NCBI GenBank assembly: GCA_950106755.1
Contig: OX467083.1
Span: 42,174,555-42,238,554, forward strand
Direction of reading: 5' to 3'
DNA length: 64,000 nucleotides
Source: Climacium dendroides
Lineage: Eukaryota > Streptophyta > Bryopsida > Hypnales > Climaciaceae
The translations under genes and the position numbers were made by a program. The notes under the pieces were generated by a model. The model was not told where the DNA came from, ran no database searches, and saw only the letters and a list, made by a program, of their open reading frames with translations. The stretch's first letter is position 1. Each line of letters opens with the position of its first letter. Below are positions 13,224-25,378 of this stretch, piece after piece.

Positions 13224-13673
13224 TCACTCCATCTGTAGAAAATCGAGGATGCGTTTGATGGTGGCAGCAACATAACTTGAACACTCAGCCTTTGTAAGTG
13301 GGTTGACTGGTCCTTCCAACCAACGTCGGTGTCCAGGACTACCCTCTACTAGTCGAGCATATTGGTCCTTGTTTGTTCCTTCATAGGTCGCCTCAAATGT
13401 CACATCACGAGTACCCGGCTCAACGCATCCAATTTGAAGTAAAATTACTAAAGCACGAGCATTAGCGTCGAGATTACCGTGCCATCGCCACTCCACACGA
13501 GGTTGCTTTAGCGGTCGAGAAGGTTCAGCTTCATCTTGAAGATGCCCAAGTGGCAAAGCAAGATCTCGATGCAAAAGTGGTTGTTCCGGCAGTTGTAACA
13601 ATGACAGTTCAAATTCAGCTTCCGATTGAGGCTCTTTATCTTGAGACTTAGAAAAAACCCTCCAGTTCGACAT
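13224..13673 (-). CDS. Unknown conserved LTR-borne protein, copy 1 (149 aa)
   Basis: Intact minus-strand frame starting MSNWRVFSKSQDKEPQSEAE and ending RILDFLQME at 13224. The N-terminal half is acidic/leucine-rich. The C-terminal half has a recognisable core: a WRWHGNLDANARALVILLQ block, then GCVEPGTRDVTFEATYE, then RRWLEGPVNPLTKA, then YVAATIKRIL. I recognise no domain. The same protein is encoded at 36758-37215, with most differences at third codon positions, which suggests it was maintained as a protein. It lies antisense to the presumed retroelement direction and inside the LTR-like repeat. A possible minus-strand TATA-like stretch lies about 70 bp upstream. An antisense accessory ORF of a Tat-type retrotransposon is one possibility; host-gene capture is another. 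Confidence 0.6.
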   Translation of the reverse strand: MSNWRVFSKSQDKEPQSEAEFELSLLQLPEQPLLHRDLALPLGHLQDEAEPSRPLKQPRVEWRWHGNLDANARALVILLQIGCVEPGTRDVTFEATYEGTNKDQYARLVEGSPGHRRWLEGPVNPLTKAECSSYVAATIKRILDFLQME

Positions 13674-13900
13674 TCTAAAAGTATAGTAGAAAACTAGAAA
13701 TCATCAATAAATTTCAATGAAGCTATAAGGCAAACTGTCCACTTATAAGGATGTCTTGCTCCTCACTGAGACAGCGTCACCTTCAAGCTTCTTCGTAAAA
13801 TAGCGTCACCTTGAAACTACACAATAAAATATATAACATTATATTTTTATACTATATATAGATTTACAACAGGACAGCGTCGTCTTCTCTCTCGCAGGTT

Positions 13901-15230
13901 TGAAGTTCTACAGCGCCTGGTATTTTGTTGTATCAATTTGTGTAGGAAGGCACTCTCTACATCAACAGGTCGCTTTAGTGTAGGGTGATAGGCTGGGACT
14001 TAGATAATGTGGTTCACTTCGTAAATCGCTGAGGTGTTGAGAAGTTTTCTTTCGTCCTAGTCCCGTCCTACGACGCGCGACAGTGCTATAGTACCAATTT
14101 GGCACACAAAACGGGTGCAACGCTATTTCCAGTGTCGGTTTACGGTTTAGATTATAAGCTTAGTTTAGGGCTACTTTGACACAGAGAAATCAGGCACCTA
14201 TGCGGCCGGAAGCTCCTATGGCCTCTACGAGCAAGTGAGAGTGTACACTTGAATTTGAGAGGTCAGTGACTGCATTTTGGACATGGCTTCTTCGGGAAGT
14301 TACCGATGTAAATGTGACCTCATAGGGGATGTGCATGTCACACGATGGAACCGTGATTGAAAATGTCTGCTGTGAAGGTTGAACATGTGAATTATTAAAT
14401 TCTTGTGCAAGGCTAGCTTCGCGTATCCAGATAAGTATTACTACTACAAGCCAGTGTATCGGTGGGGGGAACATATAGGCTGGAGGAATTGGTTTTCTTG
14501 GCTACCCGCAGGTTGCAACGTTCAATTTTGTTGTGATATGGCAAGAACGAAGAATGCCTCAAATTCCATGTGCGATACGGGGCAGGAAGCTCCATTAGAG
14601 AGGATTCCTCCAATGTTGGAGAATCAAGGTCCCTAGCCACCAAGAGCCAGATCGTTACTAATTTATTTGGAGAACATTGAGATTTTGCAGCCTCGCAACA
14701 ACATCATGATGGAGGGCCAATTTGCAAATCTAGACGAAGTAATTAACATTACTCAGAGATCCACGGACGAAGGCCACATATTTACAGTTTGTGGCTCACT
14801 TCAGGCTCTCCATAGGGAACAATGGCCAGTTTATGTGCTAGAAGTAATGGGACAACTTACCTCGTTTTTTGGAATTGGGTAGCCTCTCATTTCTTGTGTA
14901 GTTCACTGATGGGCAATAATGGTATTCCATACTACCTCAGTAGGACAACAATTGGATCCTTGTCTTGTACATAGTGTACATAAAAAATAAAAATAAATAA
15001 AAATATAATGGGACGTAGCAAGGGTATTTATACTTTCCAACCGGCACATCAAACGTCTCCAGCCGTCAGGACGTGGTAACGGTGGTTACGAGTTACCGAT
15101 TTATTCCCTCGGCGACGACGGTTCGATCCCGAGGCCGGTTGGCGCTACCTTTGAACTAGTGAAAAGGCAAAAAACGTTACCAAGAACCGCGGTTGGAGAC
15201 ACCCCCTTTTGAAGCTCAGAGCATTGAGGT
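13901..15230. other. MULE interior segment with short unassigned frames
   Basis: Contains a minus-strand frame at 14190-14474 (94 aa) with a hydrophobic, signal-peptide-like start (VVVILIWIREASLAQ) and no known motif, and plus-strand frames at 14403-14636 and 14667-14882 (MENIEILQPRNN...). None can be named and they overlap on opposite strands. They may be fragments of captured or decayed genes. Confidence 0.3.
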
Positions 15231-17080
15231 CTTGAACCACTTCCCTCTTTTTTCTTTATATTGTTTTTCTTTTTCTATCTTTAGTCCAAACTCACTCCGT
15301 TGAGGGAGGAAGGCGGGTTTGAAATATTTTTTGGCTATAGGTCCAAATTTGTTCCATCAAAAGCAGACAGGGTTCTCTCTTCTATTTTCTATCTTTCCTT
15401 TTTAGTTCCAAACTCACTCCGATGAGGGTGGAAGGATGGGTTTTATGATTTTTTCTCTATAGATCCAAGTCAACTCCGATTGAGGCGGATGGAATAAAAC
15501 AAAAAAATTAAAAACTAGATAAATAGAAAATGAACAAAAAATTGTGCAGTAAAAATTTCTCAAAATCTTTCAGTCCAAGGATTGGTTCCAATCAAGTTCT
15601 TGTTTTAAATACTTGTATATAGTAGACCCTCTCGAGAGATATCCAAATCAATGGAACATACAAGATAATCCACAACAAAAGATCAGTCCATCTAAGATAT
15701 TAGTCTGGTTCCCTAGTATGATCGCCTTTATAAATAGAAAGAAATTGACCGTGTGCCCATGGATAGTAAGAGAGTTCTAGGTCCTATGATAAGGAATCAT
15801 TCTCAGAAGGCCGCCATATGTGAGTGCTCATTTGGTCACTCATGATTCGGAATTGTTTTTATTTTATTTTATAAAGTTTTGAGTGTAGTTTTATATACAA
15901 AAAGCCCCCAAAAGAGTGAATAACTAAAACGGAGATGTCACATACCAATATGACCATTGGTCCTAATTGAGGCATTTCTTGTTATTTGTAACAAAATCCT
16001 GCATGTAGATAGGGTAGAAACCCAGAAATTGTACAAAATAACCATGTTTAGTAGAAATTGCCCAACTTGTCTAAACCTGCCTTTCAGTGACAGATCCTAA
16101 CCAAATTGGTCCAAGGGAACTACGTAAAAACCTTAGTATAGATTCCCAAAGAGAGGTTTCAATTTTCCCATTCCATTGGCAAAATAGTAGAAACTCCAAT
16201 TGTTAGCTTACAGGTGAAGAAAACTCAATACGAATCATAGGAAGGCATCTACAACTTAAGTACGGTAGTTCGAAGTAGAAATCATGCCAGGAGTTCAACG
16301 GAGCAATCGGCTCACCAAGATTCCCTTTTATTTGGAAGATTCCTTTTTTTATTGGAAGTTAAAGGAGATAGCAGGATTTGATTCTCCCTCCTTAGATGTG
16401 CAAAATGGGAATATGAGTTTGCACATCCCTTGTGGAACTCCATGAGAGGTTCCATGAAAATTCTCGATTTTTTTTATCTTCAAAAGATTTTTTTCCGGGT
16501 AGTCAACTATTGAAAGTAATGATGGGAAATTCTTAGAAATTACCCAGGCAACAGTAAAATCTCACTAAAAATTAGGGTAGCTTCTTTTATGTTAATAACA
16601 AGCTCCAACAAGTTTCATGACATTCTGATAGTCAGAAGATGCAAAACCATCAAGATCCTCCAAAATTGGCAAATTTAAAGATTAATCGTGGAGTTGACTG
16701 GCGTACGGGGAGCATACGGAATCGGATTAAGGTCAAAGTGGGGTCTTTTCTTACTCCCTTACACCTACTAAAGAGCCTAGGCTAGTTACTTTTCTTAGAA
16801 AAGTTGATCTTCAAAAGTTGGGTTTTTATCCAATTTTGGTCTTCTAGTTAGCGCTAGAAATCTTTGTGATTTTGACGTAGGAAAAAGGGGAGGGGATTTC
16901 ATTAGACTAAAAATGGCCTTCTAAAGCCAATGGCGCAATCCATTTGTGATTTGGAGCATTTCTCCAAAAGTTAGGAATTTGGACCAACATAGAAGTGAAA
17001 ATTGGGCAAATTAGATGAAAATCTTAATTGATAAGATTACCTTGTAGGAAAAGAGAGGAGGGGGGTGACCTTGGAAGAGT

Positions 17081-17088
17081 ATATAAGG
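17081..17088 (+). promoter_or_regulatory. TATA box, probable retroelement promoter
   Basis: TATATAAG within GAGTATATAAGGGCACCC, followed about 30 bp later by a CTCTCAAAACACCCC leader. The arrangement fits a plant Pol II TATA promoter. No open gene follows, so it is probably an LTR relic. Confidence 0.4.
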
Positions 17089-17356
17089 GCACCCATTCTC
17101 CTCTCAAAACACCCCTTAGGTTCATTTTGAACTGCCTTGTTTTCATTTGGGTCCATTTAATTGGATTTTGGCCATTTAGGCCAAGTTGCCAAATTTTGCA
17201 TGTTTTTGAGCATTTCAAGCTTCATTGTTGTTGTTTTTGAAGCTTTCTTTGAAGGACATTGGGGTCCCTTCAAAGTTTGCCTTTGTTGTGTATGTTTGAA
17301 TTTTTTTTGTATTAACTTTGCTATGTTTCCAATTGGTTGAGTTTTATGTGGTTGTA

Positions 17357-17505
17357 CTAATCTTGGAACCTCTTCCACCATAAGTCTGGCTATGCCGTTG
17401 TGGAAGACTTCTAGTGTTTGTATTGAAGTTATTGTACTAATCCTAGATCCTCTTCCACCATAAGTCTGGCTATGCCGTTGTAGAGGACTTCTAGTGTACA
17501 TTTTT
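17357..17505 (+). repeat. Two-copy ~74-bp tandem duplication
   Basis: The block CCTCTTCCACCATAAGTCTG...TATGCCGTTG...ACTTCTAGTGT occurs at about 17366 and again about 80 bp later, with few differences. A simple local duplication. Confidence 0.75.
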
Positions 17506-19445
17506 TTCTTATCTAACCCTCTAAGTGGAAAATTCCTTAATTGAGAAATTCCCTAAGCTTGTTGTAGATGTACTAATTTGTTGTAAACGTTCTTGAACTA
17601 ACAAGTGTTTGTACTAACCTCCTTGCTCTAACAAATTTTGAATCAAGCTTAACTTCATTGAAATTGTCTTGTGCACTTGTGGTTTTGTCAAAATCGGCGA
17701 AGCTTTGACTTTGTGTATTAGAAATTGTCTTAAAAATTAGAGTGTTATTAAAAAGATGGCGAAGCTTTGAACCTCTCTTTTCTTTTGATCATTTTTATGT
17801 AGTTAGGCCTTTGGCCTTAGTTTGGTCAAATTGTCATTTTTAATATTAGTCTTTCTTTAGGGCCGAGACCAAGGGTGTAGTCAGGCCGCTAAGAAGAAGG
17901 ATCAATACAAATTGAAGTTCAAAATCTCATAGTAGAGGTCAAGACCTTTCCAGAAACATAAAATATAAAGAAATCCAAGTTAAAATGAGTAAGATATAAG
18001 CGGATGAAGTTTCAAACACTAATTAGGACTCAAAACTTCATCCATGTATAACTTCTACTAAAAAAGTCCAATTTTCAAGTTCCACATTAACTTAAAAAGC
18101 TAGTTTTAGCCTCTACAAGGAAAACATATTAGAAGTCTAAAAATAGTCAGATGTCAAAAGTCAGACCGAGAGCTAAGGCATTTGATAAGGAAATTAGAAG
18201 GGAAGAAGGATAGATTAGGGAGGTGTGATTAGTAAGGAAGAATGCAAAACAAAGTTCTATCTCACCACTCTTTCAACTCTTTTAGCTTAGACTAAGTTTG
18301 AGTTCAAAAACTCAATAGAAATGATAGTTGTGAATTGAAGACCAAATTGTTAGATTGTTATAGTTGAAGTTGAAGAAGGAGAAATCTCAAGTATCTAGAA
18401 CAACCAATAGGATTGAGACACGAAGGGTGGACCATGTGAAAGGTCGCAAGGTGTCATTAAGCAAGCAAAAAATGGAAAAGTAGTGGTTAGGAGGTCAAGA
18501 ACTTTCTAAGCCAACCATTAGAAAAGTATAGTATAAAATCCCAAATAGAAGAAAAGGAGGAATAGTAGCTAGAATTTAGTTGCAAATTTGTATTAAAAAT
18601 CTATTTTCAAGCGGTGAGCATAAATTACCGAGCAACGGAACCATGGAGGAAAATAGAGATCTTGGAAGACTCATCTACAACGTCCAAGACGACTTACAAA
18701 GTGAGGTAAGATTCTAAATACCCAAGTTACTATTAAATTATAAAGTAGATAGTTTTAAATACCTTAGCCGAACTAACCTTTCAAGTCAGAATATTAAAAC
18801 TAGATTTTCTCCAAGTTTTAGATTCAGATTGTGATACCTTTAGTTTAGAGGTTTCCAAAAATGTCTCACACTTAGAAATCCAACGAAAAACGAGAAAGAT
18901 AGAGATGGATGAAGTTTAGGGGTCAAAATGAATGAAAGTTAGATAAATCATCCAAAGTCAACCATATTAAGAAGTCAAATATTAAATAGAGTTCAGAGAC
19001 CAAAAGTCAAATCTCAAGTAAAATTATAAGGTAGATTAGTAGAAATCAATGGATGAAGTTTGATGAACCAATTAGCAGTCAAACTTCATCCTTCCATAAT
19101 TATTGTTAGAAAGCTCGGATGAGGTCCAGTTTTATATTTTTAGAAATGGCATAACATGTTCTATCACTTAAAAATGATAAATCTAGACTGAATTCATTTT
19201 GAATAAAAACCACATTGGCTTTGTTATATGAGATAAAAGGGTAAAACTTATAGTTATTTAGAATTTCTTGTTGTTTTGTTTATTTTCACATGTAGGAGTT
19301 AGAAAAGATCCATTTCTTGGAAGGCACAATGGATTGACGTTAGGCACCCTTAGGACAAAACTTACAAAACAATACTAAGAACCTGGTTGTGCAACGCTAG
19401 TTTACCATGAGTGGATAAAAAAGTGCTCACAAAAACACGGGACAT

Positions 19446-22400
19446 TTGTTGCCCTATCCTGACCAAGGTAGAGGTCAAGGGAAGGTGACAGAGCTGATCC
19501 GGAAGGGTAAGGCTGTAGACGTGGAGGCCAAAGCACTTCGAAACAAGAGCAAACGGAGCGTACCTACTACACCCGAGGACTTCATTGACCCAGACAAAGC
19601 GAAAGATGTGGAGGGAAGGCCAAAGGGGATGAAACGCACACCCACTACACCAACTATTGAAGAGGCTGTGAACATCGGCAACAGTACTCGAAGTGAACAC
19701 ACAGGAGAGAAAACAGGGGGTGAATTACAGGGAAATGATGGCGGAGAGGCCAGCAACCACCACAAGAGGGAGGGATAGCTGCAGGTAAGTGAACAACCTG
19801 CACAGCAGAAACGGAGGCGGGACAGGGTACGGTTCAAGGACCCCCCCCTCAAAACATTGGCGACGTGGAGGGGTTAGGCGAGCAAGAAAGCGACGCAGAC
19901 TTCTAAAAGGCACCTCCTTCCAAAAAGACAATGTCAGGCGGTGAAGTACAGGGGCGTTGCTTACGCTCGCAAACGCGGAGTCCGCAACCTGGTGGGCAGG
20001 GTTTAGACAACAACGTCGGCAGTCCAGTTCCTGAGAGTGTTTCAGCCCTTGTTTCATGTGCGCAGGCTTCAAGACGATTTGACAAAGGCAACGACAATCC
20101 TATAGGGGGGAATAAAGTTGACGCGGGAGCAGCGAAGGAATTCGTAGGGAAAAAAGGGAAAAGAAAATGTAAGGGTGTCGGAGGATAGTATTTACCGATA
20201 GAGGCCCCCCCTACGAGTTCCAAGAGAGTACTGGAGAAGCCCAGGAAGAAAGCGAGAGCGAGGGTGCTACTTTCAGATGACAGCGACAACGACAAAGAAG
20301 CAGAGAAGGTGGCTCCTAGTATCAGTGGATTCAAGTATGGGACTGAAGACAAAGACCTATCTCCCCATTCTCCGCAACATGAGGCTCCTACATCACCTGA
20401 TGACGCTTTCAAAACATTGATTAAGGCGGAATTGGCGGTTTTAGACTCTGTGCCAGGAGAATCGGGCAACACCACCTTACTGCCAAAACAGGCCCAAGGA
20501 AAACCCCTTCCACCTGTAGCACCGGTTGCGCGTTCACCCCTTGCATTGACACCTCGAAAGCGTGATAAAGATGCAGACCGTCTTGCCATTGTTTCGTGGA
20601 CAGGGAACTATGATGGCAACTACGTGCTGCATCGGTATTGGCTTTGCGGTTTAGGGACTCTGCCTCCGAAAATGTATCATCCTGCTTTGGCTTATTCATC
20701 GTACGGGCGAATGGAGCGCCTTAGTCGTGACGAGCGAAAAGTAAGGATGGCGGCACGTAAGAAAGCCGATGCACTGGCAGCGTCACGCACCCCCCCAGAA
20801 GCGCCAATTCCGTAGGAGCCCCCCGGACTATACCACTTAGTGAAAATCAGACCACAGTTGTTTGACTGGTCATGGGAGGGGCAGTCAAAGAAGGACTTTG
20901 AAGACCAATTTGCAAAATCATGGGCCTCAGGCATTTTCCAAGCCGCCACGGAGGAATGCGTTGCCTGGTGGTCCTGTGAGGCAAAGGTAAATAATTTGGG
21001 GGTTTAGATGGCTTGTTCTTGTCATTTCCTTCTTGGTTTGCTTGCCATGCTCTCCGTCTTCCTTCTTATGGTCGAATGATCTACAGTTGCTCCTACGGAG
21101 CAATGTTTCACGTGGAGTTGTTTTGCTAGTGTATTGTTTCGTGTTGTTCTATGGCTGCATAGAACACCTAAATGTGCACCGTACCTATCAAGCACGGAGT
21201 ACTACAATATTTGAGCACAAGGGTTGTATTTAGCATTATAACAATTCCGTGAAATGCTTCTTCTGGCAGGAGGAGGATTATACCACCGTTTTCATTGAAG
21301 CCAGTCGCGCTGTAAATTCCATCTGCCATAGTGTGAAGTATGGGAAATGTCCTCCGGACATTGCATTCCTAGCGAATTATTTACAATATGTCCAAGACCT
21401 GGCAGAGTACAAGGCAAGATGCCTCACGTATGCGACTCAATTGAGAACTGAGTAGGAGTGCATTGTATAAGAGGCCGTCTCAACCTTCTGATTTCAGACA
21501 CGGTTTACACGAGAGGCATTTCTATGGGACTGGTGTCCAATTTGGTTGGTACTGGCTGACCAAAAAAAGCTCCTACAAAAGTTACCCAACTTGCCATGGT
21601 GTCATGATGATAAGTCTTCTCCTCATCGGTTTATTTACAAAACATTTTACAACTCCTCATTTTTTAATATGTTTTAGGAATGTTTCGAGTAGATGAATTT
21701 TAGTATTTTGCTGTTTTGTTGCGTTGGTATTTTAGACTGTTTCAACCTTTGACGTTAGAGGGTTGCAGGGTTGCGTGGAAGTCCTCGTCACGTGTTTAAA
21801 ACATACATTAACTAATATCTAATGTTTCAATGCAGAGGAGGAAGCAATATCCGTCCAGCGCATTCTACTTGTAGAGCCTTGGCAACACTTGAAGCCGCCG
21901 CCAATTGTACAGATGCTCCGAATTGCAATGCACAGCATCTTTGGCAGGTGGAGGCAAATGTGTTGTCCTATGTTCGAGCTTAGCCAGTCATTGGTGCGGA
22001 CTTTGTATAAGAGGCTGAGGGATATTATGATCGCATTTTCTGTCTTCATGTTCGAAGCGCATTTTCGGTACTCAGGCATGGCATCTTAAGAGTGGGATGT
22101 GGTGCACACGTCCGTCATAAAAGACGCACAACTGGTTTGTGAGGGGAAAGAAGACCGAATCATGGACAACATCCAAGAGTGGTTGTAGACCGTCCGTGTG
22201 CGGGCATTGCAAGACCTTGCACGTGACTACCCCACCATGTTTCATCGATGTTAGACCACAGCAAAGCACGAACAGTGGGCAGTCCAAGGAAAGGTATGGA
22301 CAAAGTGCCTCCAAGTGCGTGAAAATTTTGACTTGGGATTGGTGGTGGACGAGACCGCGCCCACTTGGGCTTCCAGAGTGAAGGAGACACGTGCGAAAAT

Positions 22401-24137
22401 CATGGAGCTTGTGAATTCATTGGAGACAACGTTTGAAGAGGACGAGGCCATTGCGTGGAGGTAGTACCACCAGTCTCAAGAGCAGGTTTCGGAAACAAAG
22501 CCAAACGAAACATTACAGTCCCCTACGGAATTAGAGGTACATCAACTCTTGCCCGGTCCTTCTCATGAGTTACAAAAGCACGAAACAGCACCGCCGAGCT
22601 CCGCGCCAAGTTTAGTTCCCCCATCGTTGGACCCCGGCAATGAGTCTAAGGCACACAAAACACTACAGGGTTGTGATATTGCAGATGTCATTCCACTGTC
22701 GTCAGACGACTCTCCCAAGGCTCAGGCGGACGGAACATCGCAAGACACTTTGGAGGTAGAAGGACCTCTGACTATGTCCACTTCGTGCACCCTCTCCCAA
22801 GTATAGGGTACCTTGCACGTCGACGACATTTGCATGCAAGACTTGGATGTAAGGGTCCTGTCGCAATCTATCGCGCCGTCATCTTTGGTGGGCCTTTTGT
22901 GCAAAGAAATTGTTGCTTCTGAGGATAGCATACAACTTCTGCATGCTACTCCACGAAGCCTGCTCTTGGAATTCGCTAGGCTCCCGAGTACAGATGAAGA
23001 ACCTGTTTCACATGAAGATGATGATAGTGACGACCATGATAGTGTACAAGACCTACTAGCGAAGGAGGACCCTGATAGTGCGCGAAGACTAAGTAATCCC
23101 AGAAGTGTCACGTTCCCCCCCCTCCTGTGGTGCTAGGCTTTCGATATCAAAGACCTACTCTCACTTCAAGATAGAGGAGCTTATGGAGGGCTTGCCAAGA
23201 TAACATTGTTGGTGGACCTTTTCTTTTTTTGCGATTAAGTGAAGCCAGAAAACTGAATTTTGATAGTAGTGCATTTGTGGGCTGCAGAAAAGGCAAAGGT
23301 GGTGAAGACAACGGAATCATAAACTTCTACTGGTCAAAATGGGAGTGTTTGCTTGTGCACGTGACTGAACTCCAGGAACTGCAGAAGTCTAGAATTATGT
23401 TGGGGCAGAACGTGGTCGAGCTATTATGCCGACGCCTTTGGTGGAGCTTGACTGCAGAGACTAGGAGATGGGTGTACATTGCCTCTTTGTTCATGCAAGG
23501 TCCTCTGAGTTCAACATGGGAGTTACAAAATGACAAGGCCCTGATGAAGTGGGGTAGGCAGTATCTCATACCTTCACGACTGTACAACCACACCCCGAAG
23601 CAAATGGAAGTGCTAGTATCGTATGTGTCTCGTGTACACTGGTCTTTATTTGTTTTGACGGAGACCTCATTGCTACACCTTGACAATGTAGACCTTCATA
23701 ATGAGGCAGTGGACAAGGAATATGCAGGCCGCCTGTGGAAGGTTTGGCAACTTTTGCATGAGCAACCTCTGCCATTGCAACCAGTGACACAGGAAGTGCC
23801 AGTGTTTCGCCAGCGGGGGAATTATGAGTGTGGCTTTTATGTCTTGCGATTCATCGAGCTGTACGTTCGCTTCTTCCATGGTGATGACGCGGTTGTGAAA
23901 TTTGCAGAAGATGCCAAGCTCTTTTACACTCAAGTCATGGTGGTGGATAAACCAGCCATCATGCAGAAGCACATCATATACGCCGTGGCAGATGAGCTCG
24001 GTCGCACTATCACGGGCGAAGCATATGAACCACCTTACCGAGTGCTATATACGGCATCCGCAGCAGAGTCCAACGTTGTAGCCTGCACCCTTGAGAAGGA
24101 GGGTGAACTTGGCGATGTAGAGATCTTGCAGTCCTAG
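19446..24137 (+). pseudogene. Ulp1-like (C48) cysteine protease gene of the KI MULE
   Basis: Ulp1 proteases cleave SUMO/ubiquitin-like modifiers; in KI MULEs the gene rides with the transposase. Coding parts: 19446-~19862, ~20191-20986 (donor AAAG/GTAAAT), 21270-~21465 (acceptor GGCAG), and from 21836 (acceptor TGCAG) to 24137. The last ~300 codons hold the peptidase domain: INFYW, RVHWSLFVL (His137 counted from 23229), LLHLDNVD (Asp152), and RQRGNYECGFYVLRF (Gln195, Cys201), so the whole triad is kept. The N-terminal part is charged and low-complexity. Premature stops: TAG at 19776, 20813, 21453, 22186, 22252, 22462, 22804 and 23134; TAA at 22087; plus one frameshift between 23137 and 23230. 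All stops except one are TAG. The gene ends towards the transposase gene. No start codon is seen in the first block, so an upstream exon is probably missed. Confidence 0.85.
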
Positions 24138-25099
24138 TTTAGGTCTCTTTCCTATTTCTGTTGGCCATAGATGATTCCTGTTGGAGGGCAGGGTAGTTTC
24201 TGCAAGCTCTAACTGCCATCTTAGACGGGTACAATGAAACCACAGGCACACGCTAGACTGACAAGGACTTCACCATTTTTGGGCTCTTTTGTTTCAATGT
24301 ACAAGGTTATAGTCTTAGAACGATAAGTGTGCACACTTGGGCAGAATCTTGCCCTTACGACGCACGACTTCATTGTCCAACCAGTTAGGTAGTGTGCAGG
24401 ACTTGGTGCTTGTAAATGTGTAAATTATGCATATTCTATAATGTCATGGAACTTTCCATTGTGGCTTAGTACACCGTCTGGAGTCCACTTCCTTTTTTTT
24501 AGAACAATGTTCCGAACTACCATAACTGTGTTATGGAAAGTAGATTGCAGTGCTTTGGCTTGTGACCAATCTTTGGTGGACACCTGAGTGGGATACTGTG
24601 GACTATGCTCATGTACCTTACTCTTATGCAAAGACGGACCTCTAGGAATGAACAGGCTTCAGTGGATACTTTCAGTGCCTGAAATGCCCAATTGCATTTT
24701 GTTTTCCGTATAAAGTTTCCTTTATTTGTTTGACGACTACATGCAACATGGACAAGTGTGAATTCCTAAAAGCACGAAACATGCACCATGTCCAAGTGTG
24801 TTTGCCGTTTTCAGAAACGTGGAGTTAGTATGCAAATTCCGAAATTAGATAGGGGAGCAATATATTCATGCGGGCTCCAATGCGTGAAGTCGGTGGTGCA
24901 CACGGTGCATATACAAGGTATTTAGAGCTAATTCAGAATGACTACTGCCCTATTTGGTCTCCTCAATCTACTTCACAAAGAAAAATACCGGCACATTTTC
25001 GAACCCTAATCAACAAGGGTCTTTTGTTCTTTTGTCAACAAAAGCAGTGCAGCCTAAACCCACGAAAACCAGTGCATCTGTCCATGTACACCCAACATA
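24138..25099. other. 3' region between the two MULE genes
   Basis: About 960 bp separating the convergent protease and transposase genes. No convincing frame. It presumably carries the 3' untranslated regions; AATAAA-like signals are not clear. Confidence 0.4.
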
Positions 25100-25328
25100 C
25101 ACTATAAGAAAACCTTGTTTTAGGTGACGGATTGACATAAAAAGGAACGGATTTTAGGTGACATCAAAGGTGACATCAAAAAAACAAACCCATGTTTTTA
25201 TGTCAACAATGATGTCCATTGATGTTATATTGGACATCATTGTTGACATAAAAATATGGTTTTTTTTTTTTCAATGTCACCTAAAATCCGTTCCTTTTGA
25301 CATCAATAAATTTTGGTTTCTTATAGTG
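25100..25328. mobile_element. CACTA-type MITE, 229 bp, TSD ATA
   Basis: Ends CACTATAAGAAAACC and GGTTTCTTATAGTG form a terminal inverted repeat. They are flanked by ATA at 25097-25099 and 25329-25331, the 3-bp duplication expected for CACTA elements. The interior is almost palindromic (ATTTTAGGTGACATCAAAGG versus its inverted partner near 25275-25310) and contains GTGACATC/GATGTC motifs like those near the CACTA-1 end. No coding capacity. It sits between the 3' ends of the two MULE genes, where it does little damage. Confidence 0.9.
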
Positions 25329-25378
25329 ATACGAAACACTACCTCGCCACCCACCTCTCCTAAACTGTGAACACAAAA

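Larger units (their letters stand above)
11670..13900 (-). mobile_element. LTR-like repeat copy 1 (homologous to 35000-37380)
   Basis: This segment lies inside the MULE. It is collinear with the LTR-like unit at 34517-38069. Shared landmarks in the same order are: a CTTCACTTGAATCTTC-type repeat; a CGGACGGGT...GACGGCCAAACC block; the block GTGACCAGGAAGCGCCTTTC; ~179-bp periodic repeats; a GTGGGGCAC...GCCCCTACC block; and a minus-strand gene of about 150 codons. Similarity fades near 13870-13900. No target duplication was found, so the copy may be truncated. Confidence 0.75.
15231..19400. other. Non-coding repeat debris, probably decayed LTR sequence
   Basis: About 4.2 kb without a convincing gene. 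It holds three diverged copies of a CCAAACTCACTCCG(T/A)TGAGGG block (about 15285, 15405 and 15465), a promoter-like TATATAAGG at 17081, a 74-bp direct duplication (17357-17505), and repeated AAACTTCATCC or GGATGAAGTTT motifs between 18000 and 19130 in both orientations. The TATA box with downstream pyrimidine-rich leader suggests LTR U3/R sequence. Confidence 0.45.

Noticed and set aside
14190..14474. Possible secreted protein with signal peptide
   Set aside because: The hydrophobic start is suggestive, but opposite-strand frames overlap it, no family is recognised and no splice or promoter signals support it; kept only as an unassigned segment.
15120..15130. GGTTCGATCCC, matching a Pol III B box (tRNA/SINE)
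   Set aside because: The surrounding bases do not form a T-arm or acceptor stem, and no matching A box or cloverleaf is present upstream, so no tRNA or SINE is called.
19903..20589. Minus-strand 228-aa open frame opposite the protease gene
   Set aside because: Antisense to the low-complexity, charged N-terminal part of the Ulp1-like gene; Ser/Leu/Phe-rich composition with no motif.
19446..24137. Alternative genetic code with TAG read as Gln
   Set aside because: The kinase pseudogene and gag nearby use all three stops as premature codons, and the genes at 9-3393 and 13224-13673 end normally. C-to-T decay explains the pattern more simply.
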